Below, in pieces: positions 9,042-18,709 of a stretch of DNA of 39,762 nt (within the stretch, counting starts at the first letter, position 1; each line of letters starts with the position of its first letter). The translations under genes were made by a program, and so were the position numbers. Source of the DNA: Candidatus Buchananbacteria bacterium (lineage in GTDB: Bacteria > Patescibacteriota > Patescibacteriia > 2-01-FULL-39-33); the NCBI GenBank assembly GCA_903859075.1, contig CAIOLF010000051.1, positions 1 to 39,762 on the forward strand. The letters are read 5' to 3'. The notes under the pieces were generated by a model. It was not told the DNA's origin. It searched no databases and saw only the letters and a list, made by a program, of their open reading frames with translations.

Positions 9042-10379
9042 ATGACCAAGCTCCACCGCCGGATAATTTACATCGTTTTCATCCTTATCTTCCTGATTGC
9101 CGCGCCGACTGTCATTCTCTATACTTCCGGCTATCGTTATAATTTCCAAAAAGCGCGAGTGCAAAAAACCGGCATCATGATGCTTAGCTCCGTGCCGCGC
9201 GGCGCGGAGATCTGGCTTAACGGCAAACAAGTCGACAAAAAAACGACGCCGGCTCGATTGGAATATATTTTGCCGGGCGACTACGAGATTCAATTCAAAA
9301 AATCCGACTACCATGATTGGCAGAAAAAATTGCCCGTTTATGAGAATAACACCACCTTCGCGGAAAAAGTAGTCCTGTGGAAGCAAAGCCAGCCGCAAAT
9401 AATGTCCGCCTCTACTAGCAATTCTTGGCTGCTAACCTCGGATAAACGGCAGGCGGCGATGCTGGCTGCCAGCAACACCCTAGTGCTTTTGGAGGTGGGC
9501 GGCGATCTGACTGATTTTTTAATGGCTAACGAGGCCGGCTTAAGAGACAGCTTTGATTTTAAAGATTATAACCAGGTCAACATTCTTGACTGGTCGCCGG
9601 ATAATAAAAAAATATTGCTGTCCGCCACTGGCAAGGCCGACTATTATCTAGTTTTTAACACTCTAAATAAACAGTTGCAAAAAATCAGCGGCCAATTCAA
9701 AATTATCGACTGGGGCGAAAATAGCGACTTGCTTTATGGCGCAGATAAGCTTGGCTTTTGGCAGATTGATCCAATCGCCGGCCAGCAAAAAATGATATTT
9801 AAGTCATTCTTGCCTGATGACTTCTTAATTGCCGATGGTAAGATATTTTATTTGGAAAATCAGACTTTATGGGAAAAGAATTTGGTTAATGGCCGCAATG
9901 GCGTAGTTACCTCTCCGGTAAAATGCGACCATTGCCACTTGACTAAAAAAATCGGCAATCGTTTCGTGCTACAAGGACGGCAAACGCAAAAACTGCTCAT
10001 TATCGATGCCGCTAACCGTAAAAACGATATGGAAAACAGCGCCAAAAATCTCTACTGGCTAAGTAGCGACTCATTGTTGTTCTATAATGATTGGGAGATG
10101 TATATTTATGACTTGCATAAGAAAGATCCTGAGCTTATCACCAGATTGGGCCAGCCGATCAAAAGCGCTCTGTGGCACCCCAAAGGCAAACATTTAATTT
10201 TTGCCGCTGGAAACAAAATAAACATCATTGAATTGGATAATCGCGAACTGCGCAATGTGATTGACTTGGCAGACAACGCTGAAGTCAAGGATCTGGCTAC
10301 TAGCCGCGATGGCAAAATACTGTACTTCAGCGGCAAAGTTAACGGCACCGAGGGAGTGTATAAATTAGTTTTGCAATAA
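9042..10379 (+). CDS. PEGA domain protein with WD40/beta-propeller-like C-terminus
   Basis: GIMMLSSVPRGAEIWLNGKQVDKKTTPARLEYILPGDYEIQFKK matches PEGA; repeated DWSPDNKKILLSATG / WHPKGKHLIFAAG. Confidence 0.75.
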   Translation: MTKLHRRIIYIVFILIFLIAAPTVILYTSGYRYNFQKARVQKTGIMMLSSVPRGAEIWLNGKQVDKKTTPARLEYILPGDYEIQFKKSDYHDWQKKLPVYENNTTFAEKVVLWKQSQPQIMSASTSNSWLLTSDKRQAAMLAASNTLVLLEVGGDLTDFLMANEAGLRDSFDFKDYNQVNILDWSPDNKKILLSATGKADYYLVFNTLNKQLQKISGQFKIIDWGENSDLLYGADKLGFWQIDPIAGQQKMIFKSFLPDDFLIADGKIFYLENQTLWEKNLVNGRNGVVTSPVKCDHCHLTKKIGNRFVLQGRQTQKLLIIDAANRKNDMENSAKNLYWLSSDSLLFYNDWEMYIYDLHKKDPELITRLGQPIKSALWHPKGKHLIFAAGNKINIIELDNRELRNVIDLADNAEVKDLATSRDGKILYFSGKVNGTEGVYKLVLQ

Positions 10380-10391
10380 AACAATTCCTCC

Positions 10392-10799
10392 TCAAATTTT
10401 AGATTTTATTTTTTTCAATACTTCCTCCGCTTCCCCCTCGTCATAACTCCGCCCGTGCCACAGCTCCCGGCCATCACCGGCAAGGCGCGGCACGATATGC
10501 CAGTGTACGTGATTAACCACCTGTCCTGATACTACCCCATTATTGAGTTCGAGATTAAAGCCGTCCGCTCCGACTCCCGCCAAAACCGCGGGAGTAATTT
10601 TTTTTATAATACTGATTAATTTAGAAGCCTCCGTTTCCGGCAAATCCAGCAGATTATTATAATGCTTTTTAGGAACCACTAAAGTATGACCGGGATTAAC
10701 CGGGGTAACATCCAAAAAAGCCAAGACATCATCATCTTCATATACTTTATAAGTGGAAATTTCACCGGCGATAATTTTACAAAAGATGCAGTCAGACAT
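10392..10799 (-). CDS. HIT family protein
   Basis: MSDCIFCKIIAGEISTYKVYEDDDVLAFLD...GHTLVVPKKH...HVHWHIVPR. Confidence 0.95.
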   Translation of the reverse strand: MSDCIFCKIIAGEISTYKVYEDDDVLAFLDVTPVNPGHTLVVPKKHYNNLLDLPETEASKLISIIKKITPAVLAGVGADGFNLELNNGVVSGQVVNHVHWHIVPRLAGDGRELWHGRSYDEGEAEEVLKKIKSKI

Positions 10800-10881
10800 A
10801 GTTTTATAAATTAAAAATTAATTTGATAGTCTATAAAGTCAAAAGTCCTTAAAGTCGTAAAGTCAATAAATAAAATTATAA

Positions 10882-12867
10882 TTATTTTTTCCAAATCAGA
10901 TAGTCGGAAGAAACAATAATTTGCAAACTCTGATTAAGCTGGCCAATAAAATTATTCGGCATACTGGCCGAAGCATCTTTTCTTACAGCAAAAATACAAT
11001 GCTGTTTTTGCGATACCTCTAATGCTTCACTAATAACTGAATTATCGCCGCTGATTAATTTTTGATACAATTGCGGCCGCGCGGCATCAACATAATTTTC
11101 CTGCAGGGGGAAATTGCCATTGACTACTTCCTTGGCGGAGAGCGACTCCAGCGGCAGCAGCAACTCAATATCGCCCAGCACGCAATGATTATTATAATCG
11201 CCTAGAATTTCCTGCCAGACCAGCCGTGCTGCCTGCCAGTCGGCACTATTTACCGAAACTGACAAAACCGGGCCGGAACGGTAAACCAGCACCCCGAGCG
11301 AACAAACGATGATCAATATCAGCGCTAAGGCCAGCCCCTTCATTTTCTTCAGATTATAGACAATCCCCCAAACAACAATCAGCGGCAGTAGCAGAGCGGC
11401 GAAGACCGTCAGCCGGCGCGCCAAGTTTAAGTTGCCGCCGATAAAGATCCAAGACAACGCGTAATTAGCCATGATAATAATGAAAAGCCAGGCGATAAAA
11501 TTCATCAGGCGGTTTTTACAGCGAAAAACATTGATAAGAATCGCCGCTAAAATAAAAATAAAAAACAAGCTCAAAGCCAAAAATTTATAAGTAGATATGT
11601 AAGGCAGATTGCGGCCGGCTTCAAAAAATAGCAGATTGCCGTCGCGCCACCAAGACCACAGGCCGTTAAAAATCAAATGACCGCCAGATAAAATAAACTC
11701 CAAAACAAATATGGAAATAGCGAGTAAAAAAATAATTAAATATTTCAACGCCGGCTTCAATTTGAAAGCTAGGGCCAGTACCAGCGCCATAACTGACAAA
11801 ATGAATGCCAAGCTGTAATTAAAATACATCAGAATGGCAAAAAGAATCAGCGATGGATAATATTTCTTAGTAGCCGGATTTTTGACCGCGGCCGCCGCAA
11901 AAATCAAGAAGTAACTCCACCACAGCGCGCCGTAACCGACCGGAAGACCTTGCGCGCCATAATACTGCAACAGATAAAAAAATCCGGCGAAGGCCGCGGA
12001 AAAAAGAATAAACAAACGATTAGGCCAAATCAGAGCGGCCAGCGCGGCGATAATCAGCGGCAGGAGAATTGACCATAAAATCGGCAACAATAATTTATTG
12101 ATGGAAAACACGCTAACGCCGGTCACCTTGCTGGCGATTATTTCGAGCGACCACTGCAAGCCGTAAGAAATTTTGCCCGGGTCAATTAAAGCGCGCGGAA
12201 TTTTTAATCCTAAAATCTCACTTTGCCATAAATCTTTTGTCAGCAGCGTCGGCTGATATTCCATGCCCGCCGTAATGCGATTTTCCGAAGCCAAGTGCCG
12301 CCACCTGTCGCCACCAAAGCCATTTTCATAAACCAATAAATAAGAATGAACAAGCAATGAGGACAAGACAATCATAATTAGCACGCTGGTAATTTTAGCT
12401 CGGGAAAAAACCGCCAGCACCAGCAATAGCAGTACGCCAAAAATTACTGGCAAATACCAAACAGTGATTGCCTGCCAAGGGCTGAGCAAGCTGCCGCCGC
12501 TTAAAGAAACAAAAAGCAGCCAGCCACCGGCTATAATTAAAATTATAAAAAGAGCAGTCAAAATTTTCGGCCACTGCCAGCGGCCATCAGCTTCAATCAT
12601 TCCGGCTGCCGGCGCTTGTTTTTTTCTAACAATTAAATGCCACCCGATCAGAATCAGCAGAACCGTCAAAAAAGCAACAATTATTGCCGGGTCATCAAGC
12701 TTCAGCCAGGAGGCAAAGATATTAGCGATCAGCCCCAATAAAAAAATCGGCAAAAAAATACCCAGCGGCAAAATTAATCTTTTGTCCAAGGGTAGGATTT
12801 TAAAGAGGATTTTGTTGCCCAGCCAGGAGGAAATTGCCAGCCAGATTATGAATAATAATAGTAACAT
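10882..12867 (-). CDS. Large polytopic membrane protein, possibly GT-C glycosyltransferase-like
   Basis: 661 aa with many hydrophobic segments; no catalytic motif identified by eye. Confidence 0.55.
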   Translation of the reverse strand: MLLLLFIIWLAISSWLGNKILFKILPLDKRLILPLGIFLPIFLLGLIANIFASWLKLDDPAIIVAFLTVLLILIGWHLIVRKKQAPAAGMIEADGRWQWPKILTALFIILIIAGGWLLFVSLSGGSLLSPWQAITVWYLPVIFGVLLLLVLAVFSRAKITSVLIMIVLSSLLVHSYLLVYENGFGGDRWRHLASENRITAGMEYQPTLLTKDLWQSEILGLKIPRALIDPGKISYGLQWSLEIIASKVTGVSVFSINKLLLPILWSILLPLIIAALAALIWPNRLFILFSAAFAGFFYLLQYYGAQGLPVGYGALWWSYFLIFAAAAVKNPATKKYYPSLILFAILMYFNYSLAFILSVMALVLALAFKLKPALKYLIIFLLAISIFVLEFILSGGHLIFNGLWSWWRDGNLLFFEAGRNLPYISTYKFLALSLFFIFILAAILINVFRCKNRLMNFIAWLFIIIMANYALSWIFIGGNLNLARRLTVFAALLLPLIVVWGIVYNLKKMKGLALALILIIVCSLGVLVYRSGPVLSVSVNSADWQAARLVWQEILGDYNNHCVLGDIELLLPLESLSAKEVVNGNFPLQENYVDAARPQLYQKLISGDNSVISEALEVSQKQHCIFAVRKDASASMPNNFIGQLNQSLQIIVSSDYLIWKK

Positions 12868-12937
12868 TTTGTTATTAGGATATTAAGATATTATGATATT
12901 AAATATCCTAAACATTATAATATCTTAAATTAAAATT

Positions 12938-13813
12938 TTAAATATTGAATAACTTCCGCGCGTTAGCCGTAGTTGCCTCCGCTACTTCTTCTAAAGGAAG
13001 TCCTTTCAGTTCAGCGACTTTCTGCGCCACCAGTCGCACATAAGCCGGCTCATTTCGCTGGCCACGATACGGTTCAGGCGTAAGAAATGGCGCGTCAGTT
13101 TCAACTAAAATACGTGAGAGTGGCATGACTTTGACAATTTCCTGAATCCACTCAACCTTTTTCTTGAAAGTTATAATTCCGTTATGGCCAATATAAAAAC
13201 CGAGTTCCATAAATCGCTCCGCTTGTCGCAGCGACCCGGTAAAGCCATGCACCACGCCACGCAGCGGCCCCGCGGCAACAACAGATTGCTCCATAATAGC
13301 AATCGCGTCTTGATAGGCTATAAATTTATCTTCCTTGGTGCCTCGGAAGTGCAGCACCAGCGGCAAGGACAGCTCACGCGACATTTTAATAAACTGACCA
13401 AACACTTCTTGCTGTACCTCCTTAGCCTGGGCGATCTGTTCTGGCGTGAACTGATCAAAATAATAATAATCCAAACCGGTCTCCCCTAGTCCGACAACTT
13501 TGGCCGAGGATTTGGCCAGTTCTAAATATCCGTGATAATCAAAAATTTCTTGCTTGGTGGTAAATTCGTAAGTCTCACCTTCAAAAGTAGCGCTCTCAGT
13601 CACGTCTTGCACTAGATGGATGGGATGCAGGCCGACCACGGCGTAAACGCCGACTGGATATTTGTCAGCGATTTTTACCGTGCGCTCAGAAGTAGACTTC
13701 TGCGCCCCTACATTTACCAGCCAGACGTTGGCACTGAGCGCGCGGCGAATCACGTCGTCTCCATCATCTTTGAAAGCTGCGAAATTTATATGGCAATGGG
13801 AATCAATCAACAT
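12938..13813 (-). CDS. tatD: TatD family hydrolase
   Basis: MLIDSHCHINF...GLGETGLDYYYF...PLVLHFRG...VHGFTGS...LVETDAPFLTPEPYRGQRNEP. Confidence 0.95.
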   Translation of the reverse strand: MLIDSHCHINFAAFKDDGDDVIRRALSANVWLVNVGAQKSTSERTVKIADKYPVGVYAVVGLHPIHLVQDVTESATFEGETYEFTTKQEIFDYHGYLELAKSSAKVVGLGETGLDYYYFDQFTPEQIAQAKEVQQEVFGQFIKMSRELSLPLVLHFRGTKEDKFIAYQDAIAIMEQSVVAAGPLRGVVHGFTGSLRQAERFMELGFYIGHNGIITFKKKVEWIQEIVKVMPLSRILVETDAPFLTPEPYRGQRNEPAYVRLVAQKVAELKGLPLEEVAEATTANARKLFNI

Positions 13814-13864
13814 ATAAACTAGTTTTTAGGTTTTAGCTTATAGCTGTTAGCTTTTAATCATTAA

Positions 13865-14386
13865 TTACAACTTGCTAGAGATAGCATGGATGACGACAGT
13901 GGCAGCGTCTTTAATATAACCGGCGGTAAAAGCCAGCCAATGGGCTACCGCTGATCCTGACAGATTATCTTTGATCCAGCCGAGTTCGCCGAAATAACCG
14001 AATAAGAACCCCAGAATAAGGCCACACACGAGTATGCCTTCAATCAAGCCCAGAATAGATCCTCCCAACCGGTTGATGGATTTAAGGAACGGAATGATGG
14101 AAATGATCTTGAACGCCTTTTCAATAAGCCAAAAACCCAAGCCAACCAAACGGTTAGCTAAAACAAAAATCAGAATAAAAGCGATGATGTGCGCCCAGAT
14201 GTTATGCCCCAGCAGTAGCGGCGTCAGCCAGTCGCCGAAGGCATTGTAATAGCGCATGGCCGCCCAAAAACCGGCCGCTAAGCCGATTAAAGCGCCGATG
14301 CCTTGGATCAGGCCCATGACAAATCCGGAGACAGCAAAGACAATAACAATGCCGATGAGAATTATGTCTACAAAAGTGAAAGACAT
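13865..14386 (-). CDS. CvpA family protein
   Basis: VDIILIGIVIVFAVSGFVMGLIQGIGALIGLAAGFWAA; four hydrophobic segments. Confidence 0.8.
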   Translation of the reverse strand: MSFTFVDIILIGIVIVFAVSGFVMGLIQGIGALIGLAAGFWAAMRYYNAFGDWLTPLLLGHNIWAHIIAFILIFVLANRLVGLGFWLIEKAFKIISIIPFLKSINRLGGSILGLIEGILVCGLILGFLFGYFGELGWIKDNLSGSAVAHWLAFTAGYIKDAATVVIHAISSKL

Positions 14387-14460
14387 ATTTTTATTAATTA
14401 AGAATTATGGATTAAGAATTAATAATTCAAAATAATTAATTTAATATGATTAAGGCGAAA

Positions 14461-15966
14461 TTATTGGATGCGCGGGAAGAGAGCTTCGCTTTTATTTATT
14501 TTATCACCCGGATTAAGCAATCCCCAATGATTAAGGTCGGATAAATGATAATTGGTGAAATCCGCCTTGCCAACGGTGTTGAGTATTTTTACCGAGGTTT
14601 CAGGCATAATCGGATAAACCATCAGTCCCAGATGCCTGATCAACTCCGATAGATTATAAATCACTTTGGCCAACTTGGCCCGATCGGTCTTGGCTAATTC
14701 CCAGGGCTTATTTTTGTCAATGTAGCCGTCAGCCAGCGTGACTGTCTTTTTTATTCCCTCAATCGCTTTATCGATCTGAAAATTTGCCAGGCCTTCCTGA
14801 TATGATTGCCAAATGGCGGCTACCGGCTCTTTCAATTCATCATCTTGCTCCGGCACGGCGCCGCCGAAATACTTTTCCGCCATCGCCGTCACGCGGCTGA
14901 CCAGATTGCCGATGCCGTTGGCCAGATCGGAATTATATTGCAAGACGAAATTTTCCGCCTTAATGTCGCCATCGGCGCCGAAAGGAAATTGGCAGAGCAG
15001 CAGATAGCGGGCCGGATCGGAACCGAATTGACTGACCAATTCGTTGGGATCGATGATGTTGCCGATTGTCTTGCTCATTTTTTGGCCGTCAATAGTGAAA
15101 TAACCGGTGATAAAAATATTTTTCGGCACTTCTATATCGGCGGCGATAAGCATTGCGGGCCAATAGACGCAATGAAATTTCAAAATATCCTTACCAATAA
15201 TATGCAAATCAGCCGGCCAGAACTTCTTGAAAGCAACATCATCAGCTTGGCCATAGCCCAGAGCCGTAATATAATTCGACAACGCGTCCACCCAGACATA
15301 AATAACTTGGCTAACGTCAAAGGGCACGGGAATGCCCCATTTGACATGTTCGCGAGAAACAGAAAAATCATTCAGCTCTTGTTTAAACAATCCCATCACT
15401 TCTCTGCGCCTTGATTCCGGATGGACTTTAATTTTTCCTTCATCGATCAGTTTCTCCACCTGCGGCAAATAATTCGACAATTTAAAAAAATAATTCTTTT
15501 CTTTGATTAACTCCGGTTTCTTTTTGTGATCCGGGCATTCGCCGCTGACTAAATCTTTTTCGGTAATGAATTTCTCGCAGCCGCTGCAATAAAGCCCCTC
15601 ATATTCGCTCTCATAAATCGCCCCGACCTCTTTGAGACGGTTCAAAATAAAAGCCACGCCCTGCTTGTGCCGCTCTTCGGTGGTCCGAATAAAATCATTA
15701 TTGGAAATATCGAGCCGATCCCAAACCATCTGGAAATGGCCGGAAGTAATGTCACAAAATTCCTGCGGTGTCTGTCCGGCTTTTGCCGCTGATTCCGCCA
15801 CCTTAGAACCATGCTCGTCCGTGCCGGTCAAAAAATGCACTTCATGGCCGAGGAAACGATGGTATCTTGCCAAGACATCGGCGGATATCGTCGCATAGGC
15901 ATGCCCGATATGCGGCTTGTCATTAACGTAATAGATCGGAGTGGTAACATAAAATTTATTATGCAT
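14461..15966 (-). CDS. metG: Methionyl-tRNA synthetase
   Basis: FYVTTPIYYVNDKPHIGHAYATI; zinc Cys; DGQKMSKTIGNIIDP (KMSKS). Confidence 0.97.
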   Translation of the reverse strand: MHNKFYVTTPIYYVNDKPHIGHAYATISADVLARYHRFLGHEVHFLTGTDEHGSKVAESAAKAGQTPQEFCDITSGHFQMVWDRLDISNNDFIRTTEERHKQGVAFILNRLKEVGAIYESEYEGLYCSGCEKFITEKDLVSGECPDHKKKPELIKEKNYFFKLSNYLPQVEKLIDEGKIKVHPESRRREVMGLFKQELNDFSVSREHVKWGIPVPFDVSQVIYVWVDALSNYITALGYGQADDVAFKKFWPADLHIIGKDILKFHCVYWPAMLIAADIEVPKNIFITGYFTIDGQKMSKTIGNIIDPNELVSQFGSDPARYLLLCQFPFGADGDIKAENFVLQYNSDLANGIGNLVSRVTAMAEKYFGGAVPEQDDELKEPVAAIWQSYQEGLANFQIDKAIEGIKKTVTLADGYIDKNKPWELAKTDRAKLAKVIYNLSELIRHLGLMVYPIMPETSVKILNTVGKADFTNYHLSDLNHWGLLNPGDKINKSEALFPRIQ

Positions 15967-15987
15967 AAATTAAATTTGATTTAATAT

Positions 15988-16665
15988 TTAACTGATAATA
16001 ACCGTGAATTCTCCTTTGCTATTATCATTTTTTAATAATTCAATTACTTGGCTGATGTCGCCGCGGTAAACTGATTCAAATTTTTTGGTCAATTCGCGGC
16101 AGACCATTATTTTCTTCTTTGCCCCCGGGGGCATAGATTCTTTGATTTTTTGGAGTGTTTTCATAATGCGATGCGTTGATTCATAGAAAACCGAGGTTAT
16201 TTCGCTCGCGATAATCTTCTTGACGATCGTCTCTTTGCCTTTTTTATGCGGCAGGAACCCCCAGAATATGAATTTATCAGTCGGCAAACCGGAAATAGAC
16301 AAGGCTGTCGCCAAAGCCGAGGCGCCGGGAACAGGCACGATTTCCACTTGATCTTTTAATTTGGTTACCAGCTCGGCTATCAGCTGATTGCCCGGATCGG
16401 CAATACCGGGCGTGCCGGCATCGGTAATCAGCGCCAGATCGCCCTCGTTTTTTAAATATTTAATCAGCCAGTCAACTTTACCGGCATCGCTATGCTGATG
16501 ATAAGAGACAAGTTTGGCCTTGATCTGATAATGCGCTAGCAATTTACTGGATACCCGGGTATCCTCGCAAGCGATTAGCGGCACCGCGCCCAATATTTCC
16601 AGGGCTCTAAAAGTAATGTCGCCCAAGTTTCCGATGGGCGTAGCAACCACATAAAGCTTATTCAT
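15988..16665 (-). CDS. rsmI: 16S rRNA (cytidine-2'-O)-methyltransferase
   Basis: LYVVATPIGNLGDITFRALEIL...ACEDTRVSSKLL...LITDAGTPGIADPG...VPGASA. Confidence 0.96.
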   Translation of the reverse strand: MNKLYVVATPIGNLGDITFRALEILGAVPLIACEDTRVSSKLLAHYQIKAKLVSYHQHSDAGKVDWLIKYLKNEGDLALITDAGTPGIADPGNQLIAELVTKLKDQVEIVPVPGASALATALSISGLPTDKFIFWGFLPHKKGKETIVKKIIASEITSVFYESTHRIMKTLQKIKESMPPGAKKKIMVCRELTKKFESVYRGDISQVIELLKNDNSKGEFTVIIS

Positions 16666-16717
16666 AGTATTTATACCATAACAAAGTTAAGCCAAAAAAT
16701 CAACTTTTTTCAGCCAA

Positions 16718-16748
16718 CAAAAGACCCCGCTGCTAGCGAGGTCTTTAA
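16718..16748 (-). terminator. Hairpin terminator after thioredoxin-fold protein
   Basis: AAAGACC...GGTCTTT with flanking A/T tracts. Confidence 0.5.
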
Positions 16749-16759
16749 ATTAAAATCGT

Positions 16760-17647
16760 TTATTTAGCGGCTGGCGTGGTGGTTGCCGGCGCCGGCTTAA
16801 CTAACTTATCTTTTGCCAAATCAAAGTATGGCCCGCCCATAACATCCAAACTGGTAAAGATATACGTCCCATCGCTGGCTACCGTACCGACAGTGGCCCA
16901 GACGCTCTTTAAGCTCTGATACTGCTCCGGCTGTCCGCTGATGATAATCGTCGGCACCTTGGTGATATCGTATTGCTTGAGCAAAGCCCGGCCTTCATCC
17001 GAACTAATATCAACTGTCTTAGTATTTTTGAGCGACACGCCAAAATTAGTCAGGGAGGTTTCGTGCAGTTTAACATCATAGCAATCTTTGCAGGCAGTGT
17101 CGGTAATATAGGTAATCGCCACTTCACCCTTAAGCTGTCCGGAGGCGATATCGACAAACGGCGGGATTACTTGGCGCAAAACGAAGGTCTTATCAATGGT
17201 CTCTCCTAAAGAGGTGAAGAAACTCTTGAGCTGCGCGTCTTTATCAAGATCGCCGGTTACTAAAATAGTCGGCACCTGGGTGATTTTGAATTGTTCCGCC
17301 AACTTTTTACCGGCGGCGTCTTCAATATAAACGGTGGTTCTGCCCTTTTCCTTGACTCCGCCCTGTTTGAGGACGTCAAAAAATAGATTGGTGTCCCAGC
17401 ATTTGTCGCCGCAAGATTTGGAGGTGACGATGGTGTATTTGAGCTGGGCATTAATGGTTGTCTGACCGGCGGGATTTTTGACTGCCTTTTTACCAAACAT
17501 CTGGCCGCCGAAAATAACTACTAATGCTACGACTAGAATGATTACGGCGATGACTATGCCGATAATCAATCCTTTGCCAAAAGTGCTCTTTTTGGCCTCT
17601 TGCTCCTCTTCCTTCTTGGCGAAGAGCTTGCCAAATAATTTAGCCAT
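16760..17647 (-). CDS. Membrane-anchored protein with two thioredoxin-like segments
   Basis: N-terminal TM; repeated TSKSCGDKCWDTNLFFDVL / TDTACKDCYDVKLHE followed by ITQVPTILVTG / ITKVPTIIISG (cis-Pro-like). Confidence 0.6.
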   Translation of the reverse strand: MAKLFGKLFAKKEEEQEAKKSTFGKGLIIGIVIAVIILVVALVVIFGGQMFGKKAVKNPAGQTTINAQLKYTIVTSKSCGDKCWDTNLFFDVLKQGGVKEKGRTTVYIEDAAGKKLAEQFKITQVPTILVTGDLDKDAQLKSFFTSLGETIDKTFVLRQVIPPFVDIASGQLKGEVAITYITDTACKDCYDVKLHETSLTNFGVSLKNTKTVDISSDEGRALLKQYDITKVPTIIISGQPEQYQSLKSVWATVGTVASDGTYIFTSLDVMGGPYFDLAKDKLVKPAPATTTPAAK

Positions 17648-17703
17648 AAGGTTAATTTTAGTTAATTGTTAATCGCTAATATATTTTACACCAAACACAA
17701 AAA

Positions 17704-18450
17704 TTATTCAAATAAAATTTTCATATAGTACATAAAAACCAGGGCTAAGACAAATAATAGCAAAGAAATCACCGACCGAACCAAATTTCTGTCTTTATGT
17801 ATTTCCGGCACCAAATCAGTAGCGGCGATGTACAACAGTCCGCCGGCGGCAAAAGGCAAAAGGAACATCTCCAGTGAATTATTCCAGCCATATAGCGCTT
17901 GGGCGATAAAAACTCCGGCCAAGGCCATTAACTGGCAGATAAAGTTTATAATCAGCGACTTTTTACGGCTAAAGCCGGAATAGACAAAAACGCCCAGGTC
18001 TCCCAGCTCATGCGGCACTTCGTGCAAGAGGATGGAAACAGCTACCGGAAATCCCAGCGCCGGCCCGGCGGCAAAAGCCCCAAAAATAATCATGCCGTCA
18101 ATCATGTTATGGATGCTGTTGCCGATGAAGTTTATCCAGCCGATATGCTTGTGCGTCTCGCAGTCGTCCTCGTGGCAATGGCGCCAGCGCAGATATTTTT
18201 CCAAGATAAAAAAAGCCAAAAATCCGACAATGACGTAAATGAAAGTCGTAAGCGGCGCTAATCCTTGATTTAGGACCTCCGGCAATAAATGAAACATTGA
18301 AGCGCCAATCATTGTTCCGGCGGCAAAAGCAATGGTATAAAACAAAATCCGATGCAATAGCTTTTCTTTGATAAAAAAGCCGAACGCGCCGACAAACGAC
18401 AGCAAACTAATGACGATGACGGCTAAGATTGACCAGAGAAGATTAGACAT
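17704..18450 (-). CDS. ZIP family metal transporter
   Basis: HNMIDGMIIFGAF and LLHEVPHELGDLGVF motifs; start moved to MSNLLWS because the ORF-track N-terminus (MVRAFDSHSKGRRFESYC) is tRNA-Val sequence. Confidence 0.9.
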   Translation of the reverse strand: MSNLLWSILAVIVISLLSFVGAFGFFIKEKLLHRILFYTIAFAAGTMIGASMFHLLPEVLNQGLAPLTTFIYVIVGFLAFFILEKYLRWRHCHEDDCETHKHIGWINFIGNSIHNMIDGMIIFGAFAAGPALGFPVAVSILLHEVPHELGDLGVFVYSGFSRKKSLIINFICQLMALAGVFIAQALYGWNNSLEMFLLPFAAGGLLYIAATDLVPEIHKDRNLVRSVISLLLFVLALVFMYYMKILFE

Positions 18451-18460
18451 AAGATAATTT

Positions 18461-18537
18461 TGGTGGACACAATAGGATTCGAACCTACGACCTTTCGAAT
18501 GTGAATCGAACGCTCTAACCAACTGAGCTATGTGTCC
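18461..18537 (-). tRNA. tRNA-Val (CAC), CCA encoded
   Basis: GGACACATAGCTCAGTTGGTTAGAGCGTTCGATTCACATTCGAAAGGTCGTAGGTTCGAATCCTATTGTGTCCACCA; anticodon loop TTCACAT. Confidence 0.93.
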
Positions 18538-18548
18538 ATAGCACTCGG

Positions 18549-18619
18549 TGGACCTAGGCGGAATCGAACCGCCGTCTCAGCAATGCGAATGCCGTGTTCT
18601 ACCGCTGAACCATAGGCCC
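18549..18619 (-). tRNA. tRNA-Ala (CGC)
   Basis: GGGCCTATGGTTCAGCGGTAGAACACGGCATTCGCATTGCTGAGACGGCGGTTCGATTCCGCCTAGGTCCA; anticodon loop TTCGCAT; G3:U70 pair. Confidence 0.92.
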
Positions 18620-18668
18620 GAATTACAGCTGTTATTTTGTCACTTTTTTACATTTTTGTCAAAAAAAG

Positions 18669-18706
18669 TAGAGACGTGGCATCGCCACGTCTCTACAAAA
18701 AAATCA
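18669..18706. terminator. Bidirectional hairpin terminator
   Basis: GTAGAGACGTGGC-at-[c]GCCACGTCTCTAC with A7/T7 flanks. Confidence 0.75.
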
Positions 18707-18709
18707 AAT

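Noticed and set aside
14806-15414. 202-aa ORF antisense to metG
   Set aside because: Shadow ORF in the complement of a strongly conserved gene
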